From: Euglena gracilis
Lineage: Eukaryota > Euglenida > Euglenophyceae > Euglenales
Assembly: GCA_039621445.1 (NCBI GenBank)
Contig: CP154954.1
Location: 9,550,634 to 9,614,633 of the forward strand
Direction: 5' to 3'
Length of the DNA: 64,000 nt
This document shows, in pieces, positions 30,937 to 42,905 of this stretch. The number at the start of each line of letters is the position of its first letter. The stretch's first letter is position 1. The notes under the pieces were generated by a model. That model made no database searches, was not told the origin of the DNA, and saw only the letters and a list, made by a program, of their open reading frames with translations. Position numbers and translations under genes: made by a program.

Positions 30937-32962
30937 AACCCCGTTGAAAATGGACCTTGAAAAACAGAGACCCAGAAAGTCACAAAATGGAGGTCTAACA
31001 CAAGATCCTGCTAGCCGACCTGCAGAAGCTTCAGGAAAAAACTGTCCCCAGCGAACTTCAAGAAGTTGTCACCTCAGAAGAGGGCTAACACAGGACCATG
31101 ACAGTTTCTCAGGCAGCTTTTCTCAAGATCCCAAAAAAAAAATCGACCCAAGGTTACCCAGAGTTCTCAGAGTCAGTAAGTTCCGCACAGACGTTGCAAG
31201 CATGTCTCCAATTTGGAATCCCACGCTTTTCAACGGAAGCCACAGCGGGGTATGCCGCTCCTGGGCACCTCAGTCGGCACCCAGTGATCGATGTGATGCT
31301 GGACACGGTGTGGCACTTCACAGGCACCACACGCATCAGCCCGCCGAAATGGGGCCTGGGCTCAACGACCCATTGTTAAGTCTTGCAGAGGGCCTACAGA
31401 GCAGAGTCCAAATCTCAGAACCCAAACTATCACTGGGGGCATGCCTTCCCCCCCAGAGGCCGGCTTCGACCAAGTTGACACCCTTAGATGAGGTCTCCAA
31501 ACTGTTGTAACAGTTCCAGGTGGGCCAACTTCCTTGGGGGAGGGGTACCTGTGGGTTTGGCCAGGGCAAATCAACAAGACCCACAGAGGAATAGGTCGCC
31601 GGACAAAAAGGTGAACTGCAACCGGGTCAGAAAACCTTCTGCGTCCACCAGTGCAGCCGTCCAGGATTCGCCCCTAGACGTGCACACAGAATGCAGATTA
31701 CGAGGGGGAAGGTGGGTCAGGACGACGTGCATATATAGACGACGTGATGGGCCCTCCGGTGGGCAGGGCATTGTTGAAAGCAATTCCGTGCTACAGGTTT
31801 CAAAAGCGATGCCTTTAGGTTGGTTGAAAAAGATGAGGGGTTGGGAATTTCGCCCCCTCGGATCAATTTCTGTTCCGCACTGAAAAAAAAGCCTTACCGG
31901 TGGTGAAATGCACACAGCGTAAACCGAAGGTCAACCGAACTGCAGAAATATCATCCTGGGACAGGACTGGCACCCCAACCACCACCACAACACGCCTGCA
32001 AGGCAATACCAGATGCAAAACAATACACCGAACTGGTCAGGGGTTCCCCTTTGGACTAAAATCTTTCCAGAGGAGAGTGGAAGTGACCTCGTCCCAACAG
32101 TGGAAGGTTGGATGTTTGGGGCCCTCATTTAGTGCTCTGGGCATAATTAGGGCAGTGCACCTAAGCAAAGGGCAGAAAACACATCCATATTGTGTATCAA
32201 ATATTCCGGCCTTCATCTTCCTCATAACAGCGTATGATGAAGAATGTGTGGTTGGTGGGTGGAGCGGTGGTTTTGACAGACTTCGTCACTCAAAAGTGCT
32301 GGCTGCCACTGGCTCTGAACAGGAAAAGAATAAAAAGAAAGGCTCAAGGACGGGACCGGGCCGACAAACCCCGCTCCAACCGCCACTCCACCACTCCGAC
32401 CACTGGGCCAGGCCACGGGGTTCACTTGGGCCAAACAATGCCTGAGCTGCAGCGTGCCACTCCCGGAGGAAAGCGGACCCCACCGGGACACAGCGGCAAA
32501 GCCGTGTGGCCCGCGGTGCCAACGTCGTTCAGTCAGTTCAGTCAGTTCAAAGATGACAAACAGGTGGATGACCTCAGTGCCATATGTACTCCGGGCGGCC
32601 AGCGCCGGCGCCACCTGTGACAGTCCACCGTTGTGACACGGTTGAGGTTTAGCAAGTTGAGCACAGGGATCTTTTTTGGGGTTTTAGACGCTTTGTGGGA
32701 CACACATGTGGGAGGCAATGGAGTGCCAACGATTAAAATGGGAATACAGAATAGACAGATTTGCAACGCAAAATGCGAGGTTTGTAGTGTGTTAATTCCA
32801 TGGCAGAGCACACTGAGAAGATCCCAACCTCACAAGAAGACATGGGGTCTCCATTAAAAAAAAAGGGTACGTTTTTTGGGTGCAACCGGTAACTTCCAAC
32901 TTTCGGGCCACTGGCCAACCACACCACCGCCATCCACACCCACGGTGGCCTAGTTGGCACAC
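30937..32962. other. Ordinary-complexity DNA, no exon proven
   Basis: Open frames exist on both strands at 30,950-31,500 and 32,220-32,620. In the latter the minus frame around VGSAFLREWHAAAQALFG looks like the helical P exons and lies just 3' of exon E2, but copy 1 has no match. The plus frame (PPGHSGKAVWPAVPTSFSQF) is equally open. No strong repeats here. Confidence 0.35.
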
Positions 32963-33078
32963 TGACGCACGTAGCACCCCGACGCCTTATCGAGCGTCTG
33001 CAGCAAAGTCCCATCCTTCACACGGACCTCTGACACCAGGCTGTCGGCAACCACAGGCTCAGCACGCAGCAGGTGGGC
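32963..33078 (-). CDS. P2 exon E (unrecognised protein, copy 2)
   Basis: After AG at 33,079-33,080 the frame reads AHLLRAEPVVADSLVSEV, then RVKDGTLLQTLDKASGCYVR, before a GTGTGC donor; the frame itself stops soon after at TAG. It aligns gap-free with exon E of copy 1. This is the most 3' recognised exon of copy 2. Function is unknown. Confidence 0.5.
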
Positions 33079-33128
33079 CTCCCGGCGGAAGCCAAGTGGG
33101 CACCGACAATGGTGGGGGGGGGGCCTAA

Positions 33129-34898
33129 TTGGACTCCAACACCAGAAGTGTGAACGCCCTGGTGGGGGGGTTGGCCGAGCAGGTACCCCGCCGGAGGCAG
33201 GGTTTTCTATATTTTTACATATATATTTATATTTTTATATTTTATATTATTTTTTTACATCATATATATTTTATGTATATTTATATATATGATAGCAATT
33301 CCAACGATATTCCAACGATAGCAAAAGGCACTTCCCTGGAAGCCAATATTAACATGGACATAATGGGTGGGGGGTCTTTACAGTGCAGCCCTGCCTGTCA
33401 TTGGGGGATGCCAGCAACCAATGCGGACAGGGCAGGCCGGAATTGTTCTCCATCCGACAGCAGAAAAGCAGTCCACCCACCCTGATGAGGGTTCCTTCGA
33501 ATTTGTTGATGTTGTCTTGGAGCGAAGCTCCCCTGTGTCCCAGCAATCAACCACCTGGCCATAGAACACTGTTTTGAACGTTACTTCGACACGGCGCGAG
33601 GAAAGACTCTTTCAGTGCCGTCGATGGCAAAGGAAAATGACCTTAAAATTGGCGCACCCAGAATACATGAAGAGGGGGTTGGACTCCCAGAATAGAGGGG
33701 GGGGGGTGTTGACCCCCGTACAGCCCTGCCGATGGATTAAAGCCGCACATTCTGTGAGTGACGCTGCGTGCTGCTCGCGGGTCAGGCGTTTGGCGCCCTG
33801 CAGGGACCTCACAGGGCGTGGGGAACGAGGCAGTTTTGCAGATTGGGAAATGGCTGGCGAATGAAGGTGCGCTATGGGGGGTACACATTGAAAAAATATA
33901 CCAAAGACTGCCATTTGGCTGAATTGGAGCACCGTTGATGGCACACACCGGCGTTTCTCCATTCAACGGCAGCGGGTCAAACCTGCCAACCGCAGTTGAC
34001 CTGGGGGGGGGGGGGGTGAGGGGGTTCCCAAGAACCCAAGAACCCCAGGTCACTACGTCCTGGCCAAAATTCGGAAATTTTATCAGGGGTTTTCGGCCAA
34101 TTTTGGGAGGGGTCTTTTCAGTGCATTACTGAAACAATAAATTGGGAAGCTATCTTTTCGTTCGTGATTTCTGGTTGGAAAATCTTGAAATGTTGTTGGG
34201 ATATGTTGGGATCTGTCCGGGTTTGTCAGGATGATTTGTTGGTCCGCACCTCCGGGAGATCCAAAGACTGCGGGGTGAGTTTCCCCGATCGTTATTTAGA
34301 AGGATTTGATTGAGGCAAATGATGCGTGGTACACAATGCCGTGAAATCAAAATATGTGAGTTCCTTGTCCGGACAGTTTCGGTGTAACTTGACCCCTCCT
34401 GTTTGTCACCCTTCGAGCTCCACCATTGGCAATGACAGTTGTTTGCTGGCAACCAACCTCCTAATTGGCACCTGCCAGATCACACACCCCTTCAAACCTG
34501 TGTGTCTCCCTTGAAAAAATGAGGTGCCTGATTGTCCAGTGGCTGCCCGGGTTCTACGCTGCCAGCCTTGCTGTCCTCCTCGGTGGACGACTAGAGTACA
34601 GGACTCCTCCGTTGCATCATCTGGGCGCCACGGATGCGGACACATCCGCATTCACTCCGCGCTTTTTCACAGACACGAGTGGCGCATTTTGCTCCAAGAC
34701 TTTGCTGCAAGACCTTCTCCCTCGGACCCGGACCCGAGAACAGGTCAGCAAGTACAGTACAGCAAGTACAGGGCGTTGATAACAGTTTTCCAGGGAGGGC
34801 AGCTTCCGAGGGGGGGGGGGGGGTAGACCAACACAAAAAATGTCTGCCCCAGACGAGTTGGGGGCCAGGAGGCTGCCTGGGCCGGCTCGCCGCCGCAC
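33129..34898. other. P2 intron region with weak open frames
   Basis: 33,200-33,290 is TATATTT-rich. Minus frames at 33,378-33,570 (GASLQDNINKFEGTLIRVGG) and 33,680-33,900 (SLQGAKRLTREQHAASLTE) are protein-like and in the right interval between exons J and E, without copy 1 partners. A plus frame at 34,465-34,779 (MRCLIVQWLPGFYAASLAVL) is also open. 34,740-34,830 is a TGACAGG-type repeat ending in G14. Confidence 0.35.
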
Positions 34899-34992
34899 CG
34901 CAAAGCCCAGCCGGGCCGCAAAGCCCGGCCGCCGTCGGGGCGCGGGGTCCACCGGAGTCACGACCAGCAGGGGGAGGGCCCCCCTCGGCTCA
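34899..34992 (-). CDS. P2 exon J (unrecognised protein, copy 2)
   Basis: A long pyrimidine tract and CCCCAG precede the frame EPRGALPLLVVTPVDPAP, RRRPGFAARLGFA. It shares RGA..LL...P....PRR..GF.ARL with exon J of copy 1 and ends at the same place before the same GTGCGG donor. The 5' phase differs from copy 1, so an upstream acceptor or an extra exon may exist. G+C-rich. Confidence 0.5.
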
Positions 34993-37021
34993 CTGGGGTG
35001 GGCGGAGGTGGGGCGGCGGTGGGGGACGGGGCGCCGGGAGTCGCGCCCCGGGGGGAGCCGGCAGTCGGAGAAGGCCTAGTTTGGGGGGGGGGACCCTCAC
35101 CCACCACGGCACCTCGCAGGTGAAAACTCATGCAGCGGTGAAAAGGAACATTTTGGCTTCAAAACTAGCGCGCACAGAAACGTGGAAAGGCCTGAAGGTC
35201 GGACCCCCCCCAGCCACCGACCGGGATGAGGGGGAGGGGGTTGCCCCCCCTACCACCCATCCCTTGGAATCCCTTTTGGAGCCCTGCGGATCAGGCACCC
35301 ACCCACCAAACCACTTTGCGGGGGTTCAAGATTGGGGCAAAGAAATTTTCGGCAGTTCGCAAAAAAAAAAATGGAAGTCCTCTCCAGGAGGGGGGACAGA
35401 ACATGGACCCTCCAAAAACGCGACATGAAAACGCAAAAAAAAGGAAATAAACACAAATAAATGCAAGTTGCATATAAACTCCTTCACGAGCTCCCCCGGG
35501 ATGGAGACTTTTCTGCTGCAAAATAACTTCGAAAAATATCAGGTTCTCCAGAGAAACTTTTTCATTGTGCAACTGATTTTGATAGATTTTTGATAGACTT
35601 TGGGATTGTGCCAATTCCAGTATCACACAATTTGTTGGTAAAAAAAACCCCTAGAATCTCGGCCCAACCCACACCCCGACACCAACAACATAAAGAAAAG
35701 AATCATACAGGAAATGACTGTGGGACGTCCACCCTGTTCGCCAGAGACAAAACGGAAATCCAAAATCCAAAATCTGTCCAGGTTCGACCGATTGTGAGGT
35801 CAGCTGGCCTCCTGCATGTTGGGTTGGCTTTTCCCGGAGGTTCCTGAAGGCAGATGAGAGGCACTGCAAGACCAAGAATACCTGAGACGGGGGTGGGGGC
35901 GACTCCGTGCTCCTTCCGGTGCCGGGCAACTGGCCGGCAGAGCGCGGGACCGCGGACCCCATGCCTGCAGAGCTGGCCGGTGGCGGCCGGGGTGCGGCAC
36001 AGAGGCTTTGTTTTGTTCTTTTCAAGGAACCGGGTTGGGGGGGGTCGGCACCCAATGAACCTGAGGGGGGCATCTGGGTGTTTGTGGGCAGAGGTCTTTT
36101 TTTAGGACCCGGGGGGACCAGACCCACCCACCCCCCCCCAGGGGGGGGAGCCCATGGGGGGGGGGGGGGGGCTCGGCGGGCCTCTTTTAGGGTGTCAATT
36201 TTGGAGTCCCAAATTTTGGGACTAGATGGAAACTCCTGTGGAGCCTGTGTGTAACGCCTGTGGGGTGTCCGTTCGGCCCACCCCCCCCTGGGTCACCAAA
36301 CTTAAATAAAAAAAAAGAATCTCTGGTTGGGGGGGGGGGGGGCAGCGCTGTGAGGGGATTCGCCAAAACGTCGGCACTTCACGTCAAAAATAGTGGAAAC
36401 CTGTGGGAGGTGGTGCCCACCAGCCGGACTCGCAGCCGTGGGGGGGGGAAGGTGCACTCCCCCGGTGACCAAGCTGTAAAAAATCTCTGGAGCAGTTGTT
36501 TAAAAGACCCCGGGGAGAGGAGGGGATCACATCATTTCCAAAAAAAAAATTTCCGCCCGTGTTGGGGGGGAGGGGTCTTCTGAATTAAAAAGAAGCCTAA
36601 GTGGGGCGGCTGGGGAAGCGGCGGTGGTGCTGGGGCGTGTGGGGGCAGACCGGCGCCGTTTGCACTCTGCCGGGGGAACGGTGAGGAGCCGGCGGTGGCT
36701 CCCGGGCGCTGTGCTCCCGATGACGGCACTCAAATGGCATGTGCTTCCTGGGACGATGACGGATGGCGTGCCGATGGACGATTCCGAATGCAAAGCCTAA
36801 AGGTTTGTAAGTTTTTTGAAACAAAGATGCATTGTACGCCATTTTTGGGAAGCATGGCCGGCGCAGCCACCAGTGAAGAAAAAAACAACAACGTTCTAAC
36901 AAATGGTTATTTGGACCCGTTGCAGAGAATTTTGTTTGCAAAATTCTACAACCGGTGGTTGTCCAAAAAAATCCGTGATCCATCAGCTTTGACTTGGTAA
37001 TCCCACCACACACAAGTTGCA

Positions 37022-37230
37022 CACATACACACACGTGCCCCACACACCAAACACACACACACACATACCACCACCACCACCACCACCACCACCACCACCA
37101 ATACCACCACCACGCACGCAAGCACTCATCAGACAGAGGTCACACACACGCGTGCGTGCACACACAAACACGCATGCATGCACACCACAAATCACACACA
37201 CACACACACACACACACCACACCATACCGC
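37022..37230. repeat. CACACA and CCA microsatellites
   Basis: CACA tracts flank (ACC)n at 37,070-37,110; further CACACA at 37,190-37,218. Confidence 0.9.
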
Positions 37231-37496
37231 ACCCCACCCCACCCTTTGGGGAGTTCTATTGTGCAACCAAACATCTTTCCAACAACAATACTGGATGAAC
37301 AGTGCTGGACCTACCTTGCAAATGCAGGATCATCTTCACCACCATTTTGCCAGTTTCGTCCGTAGTTGATTGCCCCTGCTTGACCAGAAATGAGAGGTGA
37401 TTCTGTTTGTGAACTATTTCACCAACACTACTTATGTTCTCTGACGTTCTCAAATTGCACTGAAAGTGGGGTCAACGTTTTGTTGTGCTGACATCT

Positions 37497-37713
37497 GTGG
37501 TGTGGTGTGGTGTGGTGTGGTGTGGTGTGGTGTGGTGTGGTGTGGTGTGGTGTGGTGTGGTGTGGGGTGTGGTGTGGTGTGGTGTGGTGTGGTGTGGTGT
37601 GGTGTGGTGTGGTGTGGTGTGGTGTGGTGTGGTGTGGTGTGGTGTGGTGCGGTGCGGTGCGGTGCGGTGTGGTGTGGTGCGGTGTGGTGTGGTGCGGTGC
37701 GGTGTGGTGTGGT
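37497..37713. repeat. TGTGG pentanucleotide array
   Basis: About 43 units of GTGTG/TGTGG; in the last third some units read TGCGG. One unit carries an extra G and one T is lost at 37,562-37,570. Open Val-Trp-Cys-Gly or His-Thr frames are artefacts. Confidence 0.95.
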
Positions 37714-38301
37714 GCAAGGGAAAAAAATGCGCACGGAGCCAGACATGATCCCCCATTGGCAGGCATGGAGTTCGCATCGGTCTCACAAACGTCAGGCTTG
37801 GGTCGCGCAAACAGCCTCATTTTCCCCTCCCTTTTAAGCCAAATGTGTCTGGGACGATTTTCATCTGGACAAACAGCCAGCAAGGACCACACTGTGAAGA
37901 TAACCATCAGCGTCCCTGGAATTTCTTTGAACCCTCTGCACATGTAGCTACTTTTGTACATATAAAAAAGTAAATAAAAATAAAAAGGTAAATAAATAAT
38001 CATAAACAAATAATAAATAAAAAGGTGAATAAATGATAGTAAACAAATAATAAATAAAAAGGTCCATTTCCAGTTCAATCAATGAGTTGTAGACCAAATG
38101 CCAGCGGTGAGGTTATTTAGGCGGTGGGATCAACCAATTGCGGACGAGGTTGGAGAGGACACTGGAAAAGAGCCCAATTGTCCGATAGCTAATTAAAAAC
38201 CCGAAAATTGGATCAGTCAACTCATTCAGCTTCTTGGGGCCCTTGTTAGGGGGATGAGTTGGGTGTTTTTTTTTTTGCGCCACCCGAGTCCGAGACCTCA
38301 C

Positions 38302-38395
38302 CCAGGCTCGAGGCGGGCGACTCAGACGCCTCCGACCGCAGCCGCGACAGGCGGCGCTCCACCGCCCCCGGCGACACCGGCGGGATGCCCCCACG
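38302..38395 (-). CDS. P2 exon K (unrecognised protein, copy 2)
   Basis: The frame reads RGGIPPVSPGAVERRL, then SRLRSEASESPASSL, flanked by AG (after CCATGGC) and a canonical GTGAGG donor. It is phase 0 to 1 and so joins exon H (which ends phase 0) directly. It aligns to P1 exon K around SRLR..EA.ES. Ser/Arg-rich, probably a flexible linker. Confidence 0.5.
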
Positions 38396-39076
38396 CTGCC
38401 ATGGCCGAGTGAGTCAGCCCCACATGCCCCGGGCAACGGGTGGGCAGTCGCGCTTGTTTGGCCCAGGGTTAGACCTAGGCCTTAGGGAATTTTGCTTTGT
38501 AGGACGCCCTCACCTGCTGGGAGGTGGGGGGTTGCTCAGGGTAGGTGGGGGGTACGGACCCCCTCCCCAGCTAAGGAGAGGGATCTCCCCTTGTAGACAG
38601 TGGCACGGGCACAGTGGACCATTTTCAGCCCATTGCAGTGCCGGGCTAAAAATTATGTACCCGCAAGAATTCCACTCAAAATGCAGTTTTGGGGGCGTTT
38701 GACAAAAATTTTGTCAGAATTGTCAAATACTTTGGTATGAGGTGGCAAAAGGAGAAACTTGACCTGGCTGGAAATCCATCATCCACGCCAGAAGCAAAAG
38801 TAATTTGCAAATTACAGTTTAATCTTCAGGTACAAAAAGGATACGAACTCTGACATGAACTGGGACAGCTGAGCCCAGGCAATCATCTAAATCTCGATAA
38901 GAAATAATTCAGAAAACGATTGAATTTATGCATGATTGGTCAGAATCAGAAAAAAAAGAACATTCACAAAAAATTCTCGATGAAGTTTCTAAAAGTGGCG
39001 CTACCCCCAGCAATTTCCCGGCTGAGACCGAGGCCCACGGCGTCACTGGCTGGGGGGGGGGGGTGGCAGCCTGAAC

Positions 39077-39158
39077 GGCCCACGCCAGGGCCACCAGCTC
39101 TGGCACCGCCACGTTGCTGGGGTGGAACACGAAGCGAGGGCGGGGGGTGGAAGGGTCG
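39077..39158 (-). CDS. P2 exon H (unrecognised protein, copy 2)
   Basis: The frame reads DPSTPRPRFVFHPSNV, then AVPELVALAWA, ending at GCG TGG GCC before a GT donor (GTTCAG). It matches P1 exon H in sequence, entry phase (AG-C) and exit position. Copy 2 has eight more codons at its 5' end. An earlier acceptor near 39,190 would add QAGAVRHAS. Confidence 0.55.
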
Positions 39159-41320
39159 CTGGCGTGGCGCACGGCCCCGGCTTGAGGCACCTCGAACGTT
39201 GGATATTGGCCCATATCGGGTTTATCGAAATCTTGAATTTATCGGGTCCCGAAAAAATATCGTGAAAGATCGGCTTTATTGGGGGGGGGTACCTGCCTTT
39301 TTGTTGTTTTGGGGCGATTTTGGGACTCTCCCAATCACAAAAATGAGGATACCGGGGCGCAAAATGATCATATCGGTTTTATCGACTTTTATCGACGATA
39401 TCGGGGTGTCAATCTATCCAAAATTTATCGGGATCCCCCCAAAAACCAATATCAATATCCATCCTTGCTGGCCCTGACATCCGACGGAATGGGCCGCCAG
39501 CGTCAGAACCTGCAAACCACACCTACGCTCGCATTCCTTTCTTTCCGGGTTTCGGGGAACCTTTTCTGTGCCAGCAACTCCCTCGACCGACCAGAATCGA
39601 CACACTTTTCTTTCCCCGCTGTGAGGGGCTGAACAGAAAAAGTTGCTGTTCCTTCGGAAAACGTTGATGCTACCCCCAAAAAAACTCAACCCTGCCCCCC
39701 CCCCAGACAAAAAGAACCCCAGAAAGCCGACCAAAAAAATGTCCAAAATAGCCCCCCCCCCGCAAATTGAAGCCCCCCTCTTCCCCGGACAGCGCATAGC
39801 GTTGCAAAAAAAAAAATGCCAGAAATTAACAGAAAACTCTAATTTCAAGCACACAAAAGATGAAACTTCTGGTCTCTTGCTACTTTTGAGGCAAAAAAAC
39901 CATAACAAATCCAATAAGACAAAAGAAGACGAAGGCCCCAGAATAAGGCCCAAATTGTATTTTTGGGTCTAATAATAGCAAAATCTGGAAGGGTTTTAAA
40001 TATTTACCTTGATCGATCAGGGTGTCCAAAGCATCGTTTTCTGGGTCCTGTTTAAAAAAGAATTCCCTTCGTCACTTAGGGTCAAAAACATACAATTTTT
40101 TACCGACCCCCCCCCGGGGGGGAGGGGGACCACTCCACTTTTCGAAAAAAACAGTCAGTCACTTTTTTGGGGGGAAACCAGTCAGTCACTACCCTGGGGG
40201 GGGGGGGGTCGGCCACTCTGGAATTCAAAGGAAAATGGACCAAAAACCTGAAAAAAAGGCCAAAAAAATTTCCGGCGCCTTCGGGTCACTTTAGAGTTTT
40301 TGCCGACCCCCCCCGGGGGGGAGGGGGTCCGGGCCAAAAACCAGTCGGTCACTCTGACAAAACCAGTCCCCCCCCCCCCGGGGGGGGGGGGGGGGAGGAT
40401 TGGTCAGTGACTAAGTGATTGACTGGTCAATAAGTTGCAATAAATTGAAACATATTTAATAAAACTTCACAAACTCGGGGAAAATGAAGGAAGATATCAT
40501 CTGAAATGGCTGCTTTGCAAAAATCCGCTTTTCTTGAAACTTCTATTTATTAAGAAGCAGAGTTCCGCAGCTGAATAATTTTGGCTTGAACTAAGTTTGG
40601 GATAAAATGGGGAGGGTTCTTTGTGTTTCATGTTCTGTGTGTAAATATACATGTACGTTGACATTTACATTACATCTACAATCACATTCACATTTTCATG
40701 TACATTTTGGACGTGGCAGTCAGTGCACACACACACCACAGTGACAGCTAAACCCACCTCCCAAATAATACCCCGCCGGGTATTAATTTTTCGCCCGAAG
40801 TCCAGGCAGGAGGGGGGGGGGGGTACCATTTGGGGGGGGGGTGATAGCTCCTCAAATTTTTCGAAATCTTTCGAAGTCCGAGAGGACCCAAAATAGCACC
40901 GAAAACCCCCCTTTGGGGTCATTATTACTTTCACATGAAATTTAACATTTTTGGAGGCCAGAAGATCCAGAAAAGTTGATATTGTTGCAATTTATCGTCA
41001 GAAATGTTGATTTTTATCCACATTTTCAGGGCAAAATCTTGGTCGCCTGCCCGAATAATGGGGGGGGGGATTGACTCGGACGGCGAAGTCAGACCCCAAG
41101 GGGGGGGGATTATTTGGGGTGAGGGTTCACCCAGTGTGCTAGATACCAATATTTTAAAAAAAAATATAGACAACTGGTTGAATTTTTGTCCCATTTTTAA
41201 AAATTTTAAAATGTAATTGCTTTTATGATGCCAAATAAGCTTGTGAGACAAGCAAACTCTTCCTCCTTTTGAGGAGGCAAAGGTGTGACGCTCAACGCTC
41301 TTTGCAATATAAGCCGTGAC
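39159..41320. other. P2 intron region between exons A and H
   Basis: 39,230-39,480 repeats TATCG words (TTTATCG, ATATCGG). 39,640-39,960 is rich in A runs. 40,780-40,860 and 41,050-41,115 have G runs with GCCCGAA. No exon was supported. Confidence 0.45.
40090..40440. repeat. CAGTC(A/G)GTCACT repeat with paired C and G runs
   Basis: CAGTCAGTCACT or a variant occurs at about 40,152, 40,178, 40,342 and 40,405, and a looser form at 40,425. Blocks of CCCCCCC-GGGGGGG stand between them, giving many short palindromes. TTTCCGGCGCCTTCGGGT at about 40,270 belongs to the GC hairpin family. Confidence 0.8.
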
Positions 41321-41423
41321 CAAGTCGCTGTGCTTTCCATTCCCGCAGAGCCCGGCGATATGCGGCGTGCCGCTCTCTGTAGAGGGTCTGCACTGTTCCC
41401 TCCTTCAGCTCCTGGGCAGGGCG
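41321..41423 (-). CDS. P2 exon A (unrecognised helical protein, copy 2)
   Basis: The frame reads RPAQELKEGTVQTLYRERH, then AAYRRALREWKAQRL. It starts after CCAGCAG and ends in phase 1 at a GTCACG donor (GC at the same point in P1). ELKEGTV and LYRERH are identical to P1. The strongly helical, Arg/Glu-rich pattern has Trp at the end of the helix. Neighbouring introns are unrelated to P1, so conservation is confined to coding. Confidence 0.65.
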
Positions 41424-41568
41424 CTGCTGGCCGGCATCGTGCGAGACACATGATGAAAATCCCCTTCGGAGTCCTGTGGCCAATTCCCATGTGGCCATCC
41501 CTATCCAGCTGGGCTGAATTTGGCAAACCCCAGGGAGGGCACGGGTCTCCAACAACCCCCCCCCCCCC

Positions 41569-41601
41569 AGGCACTAACCCCCCCATGGGGGGTTAGTGCC
41601 T
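41569..41601. repeat. Near-perfect palindrome AGGCACTAACC...GGTTAGTGCCT
   Basis: 33 bases fold on a CATG centre with one extra C in the left run. The next bases, GCCTGGC, extend similarity to palindromes at 60.33 and 60.53 kb that share GTGCCTGCC. Confidence 0.9.
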
Positions 41602-41662
41602 GCCTGGCGGGGGGCAGCAATTCACCAAATAAAAACGGGGCCTTTCTGGGCTGACGGCACCC

Positions 41663-42088
41663 TTGGCGCATGAAGAGACTTGGCCTTGGCCCAGTGCTCA
41701 ACTTTTGGCAATGCCCCTCCTCACTCAGGGGGGAGAGGTGTGGTTTATGGTGCCTTGCAGTGCCAGCCCAGGCATGCACCCCCCCTTCGTTGCACTAAGG
41801 CTTCTTGTCTCTTTATGGCCGGCGCTAGCTTCGTTTCTGGCCCAGTTTACTGAAAATACAGTCTGCCCACAGGGGTGGGCCATGCCCCCCCCAAAAAAAC
41901 TGCCTGAACTCGACTGCAAAGAAGCAGCAGCCGGGTCATCAGGGACAATCGTCGGACAAACACAGGCCTCTTCTTTGGCGCAGGGGGAAATCATTACACG
42001 GCAAAACTTTCCGGAAAGTGTTGAAAAAATGGTGGACAGTTGCGTTGTGTGGATGTTGCGTTTGATGAACATGGACCAGACAGACTAG
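41663..42088 (+). CDS. Unrecognised plus-strand open frame, 141 codons
   Basis: Reads MAHEETWPWPSAQLLAMP, through FVALRLLVSLWPALASFLAQ, to NFPESVEKMVDSCVVWML and TAG. Composition is protein-like, but the minus strand is open over the same bases (41,725-42,072). Strand is against the pattern of the window and nothing else matches, so it may be chance. Confidence 0.25.
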   Translation: MAHEETWPWPSAQLLAMPLLTQGGEVWFMVPCSASPGMHPPFVALRLLVSLWPALASFLAQFTENTVCPQGWAMPPPKKLPELDCKEAAAGSSGTIVGQTQASSLAQGEIITRQNFPESVEKMVDSCVVWMLRLMNMDQTD

Positions 42089-42299
42089 ATGGATTTCAAA
42101 ATTCTTGAATACACATTCAGGGGCCGAGAGTTGAGCAAAACTGGACATTTTTCCTTGGTGGGGGATTTCCACGTTTGCATTCCCCTCGGGTTCAACCCTC
42201 CCCTCCCCTCCCTTTCTGTTCTCCCCGAGGTCGTTGATGCTCAGATCAAAAAAAAAGTTTCGAACCACCATTGGATATGGGTTGACCCCCCACTTGTGG

Positions 42300-42760
42300 G
42301 GGTTGTGGGGGGGGGGGCAGGGTTCGATATAAGGACAGGTGGGGGGGGGGGCCGGACCCCCCCCCCCCTGCGGGCCGGGGGGGGGGGGGGGGAGGGGGGC
42401 ACCCCCCCCACCTAAACAGGTGCGCGGTCAGGGTGGCCGAATTTTCGGCCCGGCGCAAAGCACCGGGCCGAAAGTTTTTGACCCCCCAAAACGACCAAAA
42501 GTGCCATTTTGGGCACTTTTTGGGCAAAAATGTGCCAAAAATGCAAAAAATTTTCGGCGCGAAGCGCCGGAGGAAAAAATTGACCCTTTTTGGGGGGGTC
42601 AATTTTTGCCCCCGAGGGTCGGTCCGGACCCCCCTTGCAGGTGGGGGCCCCCCCTGCGGGCCAGGAGGGGGGGGGGGGGGGGGGGGCACCCCCCCCCCCT
42701 AAACCATGTACGCCCTCCTTATATCGAACCCTGGGGGGGGGGGTCGACCTCCCCAGCAGG
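42300..42760. repeat. Nested C-run/G-run and GC hairpin repeat
   Basis: Two hairpins lie in sequence: GGCCCGGCGCAAAGCACCGGGCC at about 42,448 and TTTTCGGCGCGAAGCGCCGG at about 42,547. GATATAAGGACAGG at 42,327 and ATATCGAACCC near 42,721 form outer inverted ends (GGTTCGATAT versus ATATCGAACC). So the whole 400 bases is a large imperfect inverted module. Confidence 0.75.
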
Positions 42761-42764
42761 CTTT

Positions 42765-42905
42765 TCCCGTCCAGCCCCACCCAGGAGCCTGATCCGGTGT
42801 GCGGTACCCCTTAACTGCAAGGATGGAACCTTAACTGCATACCATTGGAACGCCTTTGTGGGCTTAAGGCTTCGGAGGAACGCAGGGCCACCAGGATAGG
42901 GGGCA
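42765..42905 (-). CDS. Candidate exon between P2 exons B and A
   Basis: The frame reads GPAFLRSLKPTKAFQWYAVK, then VPSLQLRGTAHRIRLLGG. Exon B ends in phase 1 and exon A begins in phase 0, so an exon is needed between them and this interval could supply it. No P1 counterpart was found, and the edges are not set. Confidence 0.35.

Larger units (their letters stand above)
34993..38301. other. P2 intron region between exons K and J
   Basis: 35,440-35,660 and 37,960-38,060 are A/T-rich. G+C-rich islands at 35,870-36,000 and 36,600-36,720 look exon-like but no frame is decisive. A minus frame at 37,720-37,960 (DENRPRHIWLKREGKMRLFA) is protein-like. 36,110-36,175 and 36,330-36,345 are long C/G runs. 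Confidence 0.35.

Noticed and set aside
37428-37960. Retroelement or membrane protein suggested by hydrophobic plus Thr-Pro-His repeats
   Set aside because: The His-Thr-Pro part is the TGTGG array; the remaining 80 codons may be an exon but have no partner.
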